Shown here: positions 47,385-58,253 of the stretch, piece by piece
Numbering within the stretch: position 1 is the first letter of the stretch
How the letters are laid out: each line of letters opens with the position of its first letter
DNA from: Phyto melanocephala
Lineage: Eukaryota > Arthropoda > Insecta > Diptera > Rhinophoridae
NCBI GenBank assembly: GCA_941918925.1
Contig: OW799236.1
Span: 81,432,213-81,496,212, forward strand
Reading direction: 5' to 3'
DNA: 64,000 nt
Translations under genes and position numbers: made by a program
The notes under the pieces: generated by a model
The model's database searches: none
The model's input: the letters and a program-made list of their open reading frames with translations, nothing else
What the model was told of the DNA's origin: nothing

Positions 47385-49695
47385 TCTATAAACAGCACAT
47401 AAGAGTTTGTCCCTCGCCAGAAAAAATCTATTTAGGCGCTTGCCATTGTCAAAAAGAATTAGTAGCTGCGCCAATAATTATGAAACTGAGAGTGACCCTA
47501 ATTTTGTTAACAGTCGTAGAAGACAATGCAAAGTAAACTTGAAAGTGAGAGTATACAATTAATTAAGTTTGTATATTATTATTTACTTTCTGTTTTTCTT
47601 AGTTTAACAAATATATGTTTGATAAAATTTTGTTTTAAAATAACAAAAAAGAAAACAACTTTGTTCTTTTATGGTGAGTTCAACACTGATCTTTATTTTA
47701 AACTATTTCATATTTTATACTTAAAATAGAAATTGGTTTACAATAAGATAGTTTACAATAAAGAATCCATTATTGCTTACCACTAGAGTTTCGTACGGTT
47801 GCTGAAATCGTTTAAATTGATTTAAGCGAGAGTTTTTCGTTTAATTTAAAATTCTTAAACATCCTTTTTTCATATTTGGCAATTAAAGTTCAAAAAAGGA
47901 GAGTTTGTTGCAACATTAAAAATTCCTAAAAATATAATATATTCGACTCGTGCAATAAAAAAATAAAATAAATTTAAATGTGCTTGCGTTTGTTAAGGAA
48001 CAAATCGTCACACGCACATACATACGCAAAAAAAAATAAGTTTTACAATACAAATGTTCTAGCGGATATAACTTTTAACCCCACATGTACCTCTTTCTTT
48101 TGACGTCCTTGTCTAAAACTCTAAAATTTTTGCCATACTTCAGCATGAACAATTAAAATGTTTATATCAATGGTCGCAAGTAAAAAGGCCTTAATTCGTA
48201 TTTTTTACAAAATTGAGTTTTTCAGTGATTCCAGTACATTTCACACAAATACACTTCGACACAAAAATTTAATGCAATCCGAGCAAAAACTAAGTAATGA
48301 CTTGCTGTTACTAAACAATATACATAGCAATGATTATTGCATATCGTTTGTCTTACTAAGAAGTATTTTAGTAATGACTTGATTTATAATGTAATACGTA
48401 AGTACTTATTTTTTTATAGATTTGCTTATATACACACACAATACAATTGCTTATTGCGGAACTTACTAGAAGCCATTCAAATAAATACATACATTTTCAT
48501 TTAGTTTAACACGCTTAGGGTATAAGTAATAATGAGTTTGACAACTGCGGCAAAGCATATAATTAACGAAGCATTGACTTATAGATTTTTACTGAATTTT
48601 AAATTTCAAATTTTTATTTCAAATTAAAAGAACCGACTTCTGTTAGTCCATACATAATATTATTGGGTTATTTAGGTTATTAAAATCAAGTAATTATTTA
48701 TTGCTCTAAAAGTAAGTCCTTATTTAAGTCCCTATTTATAAGCGACTGGAATAAGTAATTTCATGAGTCCCTATTTGTAAGCGAGCGTGATGAGTACTTG
48801 CCTCTAATGATATTACCGTGTTAGGTAGGGAAGAACTGTTTTTAGTTCATTCATTTCATTGTTTTTTAATGAGAGGTTTTGCTGGAATAGTATCAAAAAT
48901 AACAGTTTTACATGCTATTTTTTCAAACGAAATTACACTTTATTAATAAAATTTCTATTACGTTTTAGGCTTCTTCTGCAAAGTTACAATTACTTGAGTT
49001 AGGGCTTTTCGACCTGTGACCAACGATATATTTTTCATTCGTTTAAAATGCAATATTCTTCACAAAATTATTTGCATCATTTATGTGAATGTAATAAAAA
49101 ATACAGTTGTGCGGGCATTAGTACTATGCATATATGAAATTAATTTAATTTGTTTTATTGAAAGATTCATTTAAAGTATGTGTATATGTACATTTAAAGC
49201 ACATGTTGTACGCTCAACATAAAAAATAAAAAAACGGCATATTTTTTTATTTTATTTTTATGTTTAAATCTAGTTTTTATTTAGTTAGATCTTTTAAAAT
49301 CACTTTTAAAGAGTTTAAAAGTTGTATTATATACAATAGTGTTAAGAAATCTTCAATATCAATTGTTTGAAAAATTATAAATGTAATATTTAATATTTAA
49401 TAATTTGGCAATTTTTAAAATCTTTAAATTTTTCAATATTTTTAGCTTATAGAATTTTAACAATCAACTTACTATGTCTAAAGCCACATTTAATAAAACC
49501 TTATTGTCTAATGTATCAAAAATTTGATTGATGATAAACTGAAGTTTACTTTTCGATTTTAAAATTAAATTAAATGAGGTAGAAGGTACCAAAGGTAAAG
49601 ATTGGAATTACTAAAATAAACTGGAGAATACCTGGTTCCAATATTTCAAAAAACTAAAACAGAAAAAACTTCAACTGTAATGTTGCCAACATGTA
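47385..49695. other. gene-poor AT-rich sequence
   Basis: No gene recognised. A short imperfect duplication AGTCCCTATTTATAAGCGA / AGTCCCTATTTGTAAGCGA lies at about 48725 and 48767. Confidence 0.5.
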
Positions 49696-49699
49696 TCTA

Positions 49700-50613
49700 A
49701 AGGGTGATTTTTTATAAATAAAGTTTTTCGGGCTGGCAGCACTCTGGAAGTGAAAAGTGTTCAGTACACTCTGCCATTTCATCATTGAGAAACTCACAAA
49801 CGAGCAACGACTGCAAATCCTTGAAATTTATTATCAAAGTTCGTGCTTACAACAGCTCGATAGAAATCCACTATTTTATCGAAAAATTGTGTTCAGCGAT
49901 GAGGCTTATTTCTGGCTAAATGGATACGTAAACAAGCAAAACTGTCGCATCTGGGGTAAAGAAGAGCCACATTCCGCACAAGAGTTACCGATGCATCCCG
50001 AAATACGACACTTTAGTGTGGTTTATGGGCTGGTGGCATCATCAGTCCATTTTTCTTTAAAGACGACCGTGGAAGAAACGTTACCGTTAACGGCGAATGA
50101 TATCGGGCTATGATATGCGACTTTTTTTGCTTCAATTGGCTGAGTTGGACTTGTTGATATGTAGTTTCAACAAGACGGTGCCACATGCCACACAGCTCGT
50201 AAAACAATGGACATATTGAAGGATGAATTTGGTGAGCAGTTTATCTCTCGAAATGACCCTGTGAGTTGGCCGCCAAGATCATGTGATTTGACGCCTCTTA
50301 ACTATTTCTTGTGGGGTTATGTAAAGTCGTTAGTCTATGTGGACAAGCTAAATACGATTAAAGCCTTAAAGTATAACTCAGCATGAGTTATTTATGAAAT
50401 ACAGGCCGAAATGCTAGAAAAAGTGGTGCAAAATTGGACCTTGCGAATGGAACCGAATTTGAACCGGAGCCGCGGGTAATATTTACATGAAGTTATTTTT
50501 GAAAAGTAAATGTAAAGAACAATTTACCGAATCCAATTAAAATTTTGAATATATGATGCAAATTTGAGTGTTTTATTAGATTTTTAAAAAACAACGCTTA
50601 AAAAATCACGCTT
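49700..50613 (+). mobile_element. internally deleted mariner-like element with both ends
   Basis: Flanked by TA (49698-49699, 50614-50615). Termini AAGGGTGATTTTTTA and TAAAAAATCACGCTT are inverted repeats with one mismatch. At 914 bp it is deleted relative to an intact relative of about 1.3 kb. A different terminus family from 6892-7710. Confidence 0.8.
49757..50520 (+). pseudogene. IS630-Tc1-mariner transposase, deleted and frameshifted
   Basis: The N-terminus keeps the first helix-turn-helix start (KLTNEQRLQILEIYYQSS, from about 49793). It is then joined directly to NPLFYRKIVFSDEAYFWLNG, so about 100 residues holding the rest of the DNA-binding region are deleted. The first catalytic Asp (FSDEA) is intact. 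After MHPE the frame shifts: CGLWAGGII...FFFKDD and VTVNGE lie in another frame. WFQQDGATCHTA (second Asp, near 50163) and NDPVSWPPRSCDLTPLNYFLWG (third Asp) follow, 36 residues between them, then NRSRG near the C-terminus, with additional stops. The family cuts and pastes elements at TA. This copy is inactive. Confidence 0.85.
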
Positions 50614-53318
50614 TATAAAACTGGTGTGCGATCCAGTAATTTGATTTGTATGAACAATTTAGTGGTTTTGAATGTTGAAAAACATATATTTTTTCTCAAG
50701 AGGTTTAGAGCGACTTTTGGGTGATTCTTCGTTTTGTGTATCAGCAAAAGTCCCAAACATAATAAAAGTGTATTTTAGATCCTGTACTCACTTCTTACTC
50801 AAACGTCTTGTAAGGGTTATTAAACAAGAGCAAAAACAAGTTTTTTATCTCTCCACTGCTGTTGTTTTAAGATAAGTGAGGATATAATTTTTAAAAAAAC
50901 AATCGTATCGTTTTTACCGTAAAAATTTTGATATCACTACAACAACAATCGAAGTTAATTTAATTATAGTTGGGTTTCGTGCAACGACGTACAACAGTAG
51001 AAACATTAAAAAATTTAAAAATAAATATTGAATTAGTCACTGAAGCTTTGTGCTTTTGATTTAAATTAATATTTAGTAACTTATCAATGATTGAAATAAA
51101 CATTTATAATTTTTTTCTGTTACTCACTCTTCTTAATTCCTTTTTTTGTTAAACTTTTCTTTTTCCATCTTAGCAGATGATCAGTCTGCTCTAGACTGTG
51201 ACAGGAGCAACACCTCCAAATAACTGTATTATATGTGGTGTGGGGTCTTGATAAGGTTTTTTTGATTTTCTCTGTTGGTGGTGATTCTTGCACGTCCATG
51301 TAATGCTGAGCATTTTTCTAATCCACTAACAAGTGGGCTTGATTTTTTGAGTTTATTTGTCTCTTATTTAAAAATTCGAACTACGCGCTTAATATGTTTC
51401 TGCTGTGATTTGCGCCAGAGAACTTTGGTTTGAAGTTTGACACTTTCACCGTTTAACCAGTACACCACGGCACTCAAAAACAATTAAATATAAGACTGAA
51501 TTTATCGATATTTGAACATAGGAAATGAAAAAAAATTATTTAAAAAAATTTAATTTAAAGAAATTGTTTACCTTTTTTGTTTATATTGACAAACATTTCA
51601 AAAATTTCATTAAAATCTTAATATGTATGTAAGTGTTTTTTATTACAAATACCTGCTAGAGTTTATGACTGGGCACAAATTTCATTCAACAAGTTTTGTA
51701 TTACTTATTGTCTTTTAACAATTAAATCTTTTACAAATTCCTTACCATTATTTCCTCTAAAAATCAAATCTCCTAAAAGCAAAAGAATAACGGTTGTTAA
51801 ATGCTTTTATACAATATCTATAAAAGATATAAAGATGTATCAACAGATATGAAAAAAAAGAAAATATGGTCAAGATTACAAAAGTTTAACAAGAAAAATT
51901 TGTTATTTCTTTAGTCATTCTTTATGTTGTTCGAACTTATTTTTGTTATTATTTTTATAAGATTTCATCAATAGCATTTGATGTTTAGTAATTTCTTGGT
52001 AATAATAAAAACGAGTCTATACATTTTACCCTCCCCCTGACCACGTAAAAAGTTTACTACAGGCCCAATAAAATCATATCATCAATTTCTTTCTTTTTTT
52101 CACTCTACTGCCGGTTCTAATACTACTTTTAGTATCAGATGAATATGACTTTTAGTAAAAAGAGAGAGGGAGAGAGAGAAAAAAAAAAAATATTTATGAT
52201 GATACTTTTACGAGGAAGGCATGAGAAAAAAATTTGAAAATAACGCACAATTTCTAATGCCGTTTCGATACTTTGACTCTGCTTGTATGATAACTGTGCT
52301 CCGGGGTTCCTTATGGCAATAATAGCGCCAACAGAGTATTAGTGAGTATATTTCAAATATTTGTTATTATTGTTATTTGGTATGCTAACCATTAGCAACA
52401 AATCCAATTGAGGCTTAACGCTGCTTAAACTTGTGGGTTGTCTTGCTGCCACTGTTGTTGTTTTTGCTGTATTCATTTACCATGACTCTTGTTGTTGTCG
52501 TAGTTTCAATATTATCAGAAATATATACAATGTATATTCCTTTATAACTTCCCCGCCTGCAATATTTTCGTAATTTTCGATTTTATTTTATGGCTCACAA
52601 ATGCGCTTATTGACTTATTGTCAAATAGCATCATTACAAATATTATGAATCAAGAATGGAGCTGAAGAAACAGAAAAATTAATAAAGAAAAGCTGATATT
52701 TATAAGACTTAAAGAAATTCTATATACTTTAGCATCAGCATCTTTTTCTTAGATACTGCGCTAAGGTTTTAATTCCATAGTTTTTTTTTATATATTTTTC
52801 TTACTTTTCTTATTTCCATTTTATGTTTCTTCTCTTTTGTGTGGAACTTTCTTAAGCATTAATATTGACGAATGACTGTAATTTTGCAATTTCTTGTTTA
52901 TTCTATTTTTTTGCCTGCATTTTATTACTTTTATCAATATTTGATGCCATAATTTTTATGTCAGCATTCATTCAAATCAAATAAATTAAATCTAAGAAAT
53001 TGTGTGTGTAACGTTTATAGCAGGTAAGGTGAGTCAGTTGAGATAGATGGAAGATAATTATGGTGTGCTGTTACAGTTACGTTTTGAAAGGTTTTATTTT
53101 AATTTAATTAAGCAGAAAGATTAACTTAATATTAATAATATGTACTAAAATGTACGCAGATTTGTACAAGGGGCGGTAGTAGAAGTCAGTAGTGCAGAAC
53201 TTTATAAAATCATCACGTTTATCTGGTAGTCTACCAAAAGAACTTGTTATAATTTTTAGTTAAAAACTTTATATTTTTTTTATACCTTAATCGAGTAAAA
53301 AAAAAGTAAAAAAATAAA
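50614..53318. other. AT-rich sequence, one possible exon end
   Basis: No confirmed gene. A candidate terminal exon is listed at 51177-51223. A purine-rich tract (GA)n then A-run lies at about 52158-52191. A decayed tRNA-like string on the reverse strand is near 51430-51475. Confidence 0.45.
51177..51223 (+). other. possible terminal exon, forward strand (weak)
   Basis: A strong pyrimidine tract (TTTTCTTTTTCCATC) ends in TTAGCAG at 51176. In the only open frame the following sequence reads DQSALDCDRSNTSK and stops at TAA (51221-51223). The composition is polar and protein-like, and locally less AT-rich. No other exon or polyadenylation signal ties to it, so it may be a chance acceptor. Confidence 0.25.
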
Positions 53319-53320
53319 TA

Positions 53321-54195
53321 CCGGGTGTTCCAACTAGAAGGCAATTTTTAAATTTTAAATAAAACACAGATATTTAAAAAAAAAAATCGTGAAACTTTAT
53401 TATATCGTAAAGTAGACAGAATGAGGTTATGTATGGAACAATATATCGAGCAGATAGCCGCCGCGGCTTTGCTGGCACACACGCGATCTTTTAATTAAAT
53501 TTTCAATGACCTTTTTGCATAAATGCTGCGGTATTTCATTAATGCAGCGTCCAATTTCCTCTTTTAAGGCTTGAGTCGTCGTCGGCTTATTCGCGTAAAC
53601 CATCGACTTCAAAAAACGCCAAAAAAAAAAATCTAAAGGTGTTAAATCACACGATCTATGCGGCCAATTCCGGTATCCAAAACGCGAAATAACACGACCG
53701 GAAAATGACTGATGCAGCAATTGAATTGTTTCTCTGGCTGTATGACATGTGGCGCCATCTTGTTGAAACCACATGCCCTCCACATTAATTTCTTAAATTC
53801 TAGGCAAGAAAAAACTGGTTATCATTTCACTCATTTTTATAAAAATAGTTATCAAGATGGAAATGGACCTCTTCACTGAAGATGATTTTATCGGCAAAAT
53901 CAGCATTTTCATGTTGTCTCTCCAATACCCAATTATCGAACTCCCTTCGCTGTCCATGGTCAGCTGGCTTCAGTTCCTGAGTCAATTGAAGTTTGTATGC
54001 ATGAAGATGCAAATCTTTTGTCAAAATTCGCTGCATAGTGTATTTGGAGACACCAATTTGCTGAGCTCGGTGTCGAATTGAGGTGGATCGAGTTTGAGCG
54101 ACATCATCACGTACAGCTGCGATATTTTCGGTCGATCGACCTGGTCGAAGGCGCGTTGTTGTCTTTACATCTAGGTCACTTTTCTCGTAAAAGGT
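53321..54195 (-). mobile_element. truncated mariner-like element
   Basis: One end is clear: TA then CCGGGTGTTCCAACTAGAAG at 53321. The other end is missing; similarity stops near 54195 inside the transposase N-terminus. The terminus differs from those at 6892 and 49700, so at least three mariner-type terminus families are present in the window. Confidence 0.65.
53427..54195 (-). pseudogene. IS630-Tc1-mariner transposase, two fragments
   Basis: The upstream fragment (54198-53827) reads GRSTENIAAV, then TSIRHRAQQIGVSKYTMQRIL (second helix-turn-helix), LQLTQELKPADH, and KIIFSEEVHFHL. The first catalytic position is Glu rather than Asp, as in the fragment at 16306-16654. After a deletion of roughly 50 residues and a frame change, the second fragment (53783-53427) reads MWFQQDGATCHTA (second Asp), NWPHRSCDLTPLDFFFW (third Asp, 36 residues between) and KSMVYANKP, ending with RSRVCQQSRGGYLLD. 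The first helix-turn-helix is lost at the truncated end. Confidence 0.85.
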
Positions 54196-54199
54196 CACA

Positions 54200-55080
54200 T
54201 ATGTATGTATATTACAAAAACAATTTTAAATTTTTAGAGCCAACTGCAAATTTGATAAGAAAAATAAATTTCTTGTGGAAAAGTGGCAATAAAAGAAATT
54301 TTTAAAAATATTATGTTTTGAACTTTTTGCTATTTTGCATTTCTAACCCCCACGATGTACTTAGTTTGAGTACACAAGGAAGGAACAAGAAACTAAAATT
54401 TTTGGAAATTGTTTACGGTTCAAATACGGCGGTAAAAGGGTTAATCAAATAATATAAAGTTGATTCTCTTAAGATAAACAATGCAATTTTATCAATGTGC
54501 GCTATATTTGTACGAGTCACCATGAAGTAAATAAAAACAATAACAATTTTTACAAGGTAGTAAAAAATCTAAAATCATTGTCAAATAAAATCTTATATTT
54601 TTTTAAGTATTTTAAGTTATTGTATGCAGAACCATTTTAGGAGGTTAAAACAAAATTCGTTAGGCAATTTTCAATTACGTCAGTTTCAATACTTATTTGT
54701 ATAATTTTTGAATCTTAAAATCCATATACAATATTAACGTACTACTAATACACATAATTGAATTTTGTTAAATACAAAGATTTATCTATTTATAAGCTCT
54801 TTATGTAATTTCCATTAAATACGGTAAAGACAAATTCGATTTTAGTTGAATAACTAGTATCTATCTACATGTTTGTATGTATAAATGTATTCACGATGTA
54901 CTTGCTCCTAGATAATTTCTTCTTATTTTATGAGCATCGTAAATTATGTTAGAAAATGAAAAATCAATACTAATCAGTTTATGTTATAATCTTACCTTTA
55001 ATGAAATTAAAAAAATGTCATTATTATGTTAAGGGACATATAGAAGAGGATTTAAGTAAATTCACAGTTCACCTTAGAAA
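54200..55080. other. no gene recognised
   Basis: AT-rich sequence with no open frame or repeat that I can identify. Confidence 0.5.
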
Positions 55081-55083
55081 AAA

Positions 55084-55225
55084 CAAGTAAGAGTGCTATT
55101 TTCGGTCATGTCGAATCTGATAATACCCTTCACCATCTTTTACATAGGTATAGTGATCACAGTGTAATTTTAATTTTTTTCTCTTATATGTCAGTTGTTT
55201 ACGAATTTATGAAATAAGGTTACAT
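55084..55225 (-). mobile_element. HINE-like 3' end, decayed
   Basis: CAAGTAAGAGTGCTATT, a damaged hairpin (TTCGGTCATGTCGAA) and ATACCCTTCACCAT match the reverse-oriented 3' end of family A. The rest of the element is not recognisable beyond about 55225. Confidence 0.6.
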
Positions 55226-55245
55226 AGGTATGTATGTAACAAAAT

Positions 55246-55300
55246 TTCCCTTGGTTCGATAGTTCAATGGCATAACCACTAGACTACTATCCTTATTTTA
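55246..55300 (-). repeat. tRNA-like fragment (SINE head?)
   Basis: On the reverse strand TAGTCTAGTGGTTATG fits the A-box consensus, and ATCGAACC about 15 nt later recalls a damaged B box, but the spacing is too short for a tRNA and no cloverleaf forms. A decayed tRNA-derived SINE is possible. Confidence 0.2.
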
Positions 55301-55451
55301 TAGTTTGTATATGTGTGTTGATTTAATTAAAGGTAATTTAAGGAATGCATATTTATATCCTGTATGCAACTAATGGATGTATGCAACCTAATAAAAACAA
55401 AAAATAATAAAACTTGAAGGCTTAGATTTGAATTTTTTAATATTGTTTTAT

Positions 55452-55950
55452 TATACCCTCCACCAAAAATATGGTGGGGGTATATTCATTTTGTCTTTTC
55501 GTTTGTAACACATCGAAATATCCATTTTAGACCCCATAAAGTATATATATTCTGAATCGGGGTTTCATTTGATGACGATCTAGCTATGTCCATCCACCTG
55601 TCCGTCTGTTGAAAGTACGATAGAGCTCGGACCGAAAAAAACTAGGGGGCTCAAATTTTGCCAGAATATTTCTCATACACAAGGTTTGTTTGGTATTGAA
55701 AATGGGCTAAATCGGAATATTAGGAAGTGAGTTATAGCTCGTAATGCAAGAGTAGGTCAAAAAAACCAATATTCTTCCAACATCGAATAAAATGAAATTG
55801 TGTCCAAACGCATCAACGTAGAGTCATGACGTTTCGAATGTATATAAACTGAATAAAAAAAAAATTTTCCCCGGAAAATGCCAAAAATTTTTAATTAGGA
55901 AATGAATTATAGATCAAAACATAAAGAAAATTTCACCACAAATACTTGCA
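55452..55950 (+). mobile_element. HINE-like family B, copy 5 (5' part only)
   Basis: 5' hairpin TATACCCTCCACCA...TGGTGGGGGTATA, then the conserved CATCGAAATATCCATTTTAG, a degraded GTCY tract near 55588-55610, GCTAGGGGGCTCAAATTT-like and AAATCGGAATATTAGGAAG blocks in the order of copies 1 and 3. Similarity fades near 55950; the MITE and 3' hairpin are absent. Confidence 0.75.
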
Positions 55951-58180
55951 TATCTTAAGGCGTTACTGTACTTTTTTTCAAACAGCAAAGCTTATGAAAT
56001 AAATATTTAAATGACACTTCTGAACGAATGCACATTTATAATATTTTTTTTAAATTATTTTTATAGAAGTGTCAAAATCAATTCTACTTGAGAAACTTGA
56101 GAAGTGGTTTACATTTTTGTTAATCTTCTTATAAAAATTTCTTAAAAATTAAAAATGTTTTTTTAAAAGATTAAAGATTTGTTTAAAAGTTTCTGAAAAA
56201 AAAAAATTAGAGGAAACCATTGCTGAAAACTTTATCGAAAGTTTCGTGTACAATACGAAGATGTTGAGGCAATAGAAAATTTTGAATTATTACTTAAGTA
56301 CTTACAGTTGCAGTGAGTCCTAAGAGTTGAACAATAAAATAAATTTATAAATAATCCTGATTATTTCAAAAACACAATATTTAAGTCTAAATTTCTCTTC
56401 ATATAAGTAACCTCCATTACTAAACTTCTCCATTGAAATGTTAAACATAAAATAACATTCTTAAGTGTGTCACTTTCACTTAATGACATTAACTGTCAGA
56501 TTGTATAATTAAAAATAAAAAGAAGCACCAAAAGGAAAGGAGTAAAATACAAAAAATCATTTCACTAACTTAAACCAAAGTATACGAGATGTTGGAGCAA
56601 TACACTGTTTAATGACAGAAGCAAAATGGTAAGAAGAACGTTAAATTAAAGCACAAATAGGCTTCAACTACAGCAAAAGAAATGAAATAGAACATTAGAG
56701 TGGTTCAAGTTTTTATATTTATTTTAGTCCATTGTACATCAGCGTGACTAAAATTTTAGAAAATGTAACTTTTATTTCCCTGTCATAGGCACATGGTCCT
56801 ACAAGATCATATAGCTTTTATTAAATCAAAGACGTTGTATTATTTAGTAACTTTTATTAAAAGAAAAACTGTTTTAACAAGTTTTCTACACATCAATGAA
56901 ATATTCATATATCCTTCAAATTTAAAAAATGCATTACAAATGAAGTCTCTATTTTATAATTTATAAATTATTTGTTCAACATTGTACTACCCTAATTGCA
57001 ATAACATAACAGATTAAAAAAAGCGGAAAAGAAGAAGACATACATTTGTACACGTTTTTATGTAGACTGTCATGTGAAAATTGAATTTAAGACAGTCATT
57101 CAGGCACACCATTTCTAAAATAATAGTATTGTCAGAGAAGGTGAACCTAACATTAAAACTTTAACTTAAGTATTTAAAAATGACATAAGTGGTATTCTAA
57201 CATCTTCAAATCTTGAATCTAATATATCAAAATAGTCTATATTTAAAATTAAAAATCTTGCGGAAATAGTGTAGATTTCTGTAGATTTTCTGAATATAGA
57301 CAAGTATGCTATATAAGTGTATGTAAGTGTGTATGTATTTCCACAGACACATATGTTATTAAGCAAATACTAAGCACAATCACATACAAGTACATAGTCT
57401 ACATGACTTGTGTAAGTATGCTGACGCTTTCTATATACATACGTACGTATGTACTTACGTATGTATTGCCGCTATTTTATACGACGATTGTACCATTGTA
57501 AGCATGATGATGGTGGATAAAACTGTGGTTGACAGTCGTTTGTAAACATGTCGAAACCATTATGACAATTAGATTTTGTTTTTATAGAATAAACATTCTA
57601 TATTTTCATGTTGATTTCATTCCTTTTTTTTGAGAAAAAGGATTTTGTATGTTAGCATTACATTTATTTAAAGGATACAATGCATAATTTAATAAAGTAG
57701 TGTTTTTGTGGCATGTATGCTTTTTTAATTTTAATAAAACCATGGAAAACTGATGGTTAACAATCTTTATATGGATGAGTCGGTAACAGAAAAGGTTGAA
57801 GGAAAATTTAATATATTTAAATAATAGTTTAAACAGAAAAGTTCGACAAAATAAAAATTCAATTTATATTTAATAATATTTAATTTAAGAAGAATTCTAG
57901 GTACTTTTAGGGGTAATAATAAATACTTAATATATAACTTCAGTTATTGAGACAATTTTAAGACAACATTCTAAATATTAAGTAATTTTTGGTATTATAA
58001 TTTGAAATCTACTAAGAGCTATAGTGCTTAAATAAAATTTAAAAAAACAGATGTTGGTAGATTTCGTACTAACTCAATGTTATATGAAATACATAAATCA
58101 ATTAGAACAAATAATTCTATATTTCAAAAATTTCAATAAATACTGAGTTAAATAGTTGATATTTACACACAACATTTGTA
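55951..58180. other. gene-poor AT-rich sequence
   Basis: No gene or transposon recognised. A TACGTA-rich microsatellite-like tract lies at about 57436-57470. Confidence 0.5.
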
Positions 58181-58183
58181 GCT

Positions 58184-58253
58184 CTGATCAAAAGAGTGCT
58201 GATGATGAAACCGTAGCTGGTTTCGAAAATGCATTCCACTCAGCTAGTATCGG
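58184..58253 (+). ncRNA. type I hammerhead ribozyme, Penelope-like style
   Basis: All core elements are present in order. Stem I 5' strand GAGTG (58194-58198); core CTGATGA (58199-58205); one T; stem II GAAACC (58207-58212) with loop GTAGCT and GGTTTC (58219-58224), a perfect 6-bp stem; GAAA (58225-58228); very short stem III AAT/ATT around GC (58228-58235); cleavage nucleotide C (58236, UUC site); stem I 3' strand CACTC (58237-58241). Stem I continues beyond an internal loop with CTGAT (58184-58188) pairing to ATCGG (58249-58253, one G-U). A tiny stem III is characteristic of hammerheads carried by Penelope-like elements and retrozymes, where two copies may act as a dimer. The predicted function is self-cleavage of RNA at C58236. 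No reverse transcriptase of that group is visible nearby, so this is a solo or strongly truncated copy. Confidence 0.75.

Noticed and set aside
51421..51475. Reverse-strand GTGGTGTACTGGTTA string resembling a tRNA 5' half
   Set aside because: Second half and stems absent; the A box deviates from consensus.
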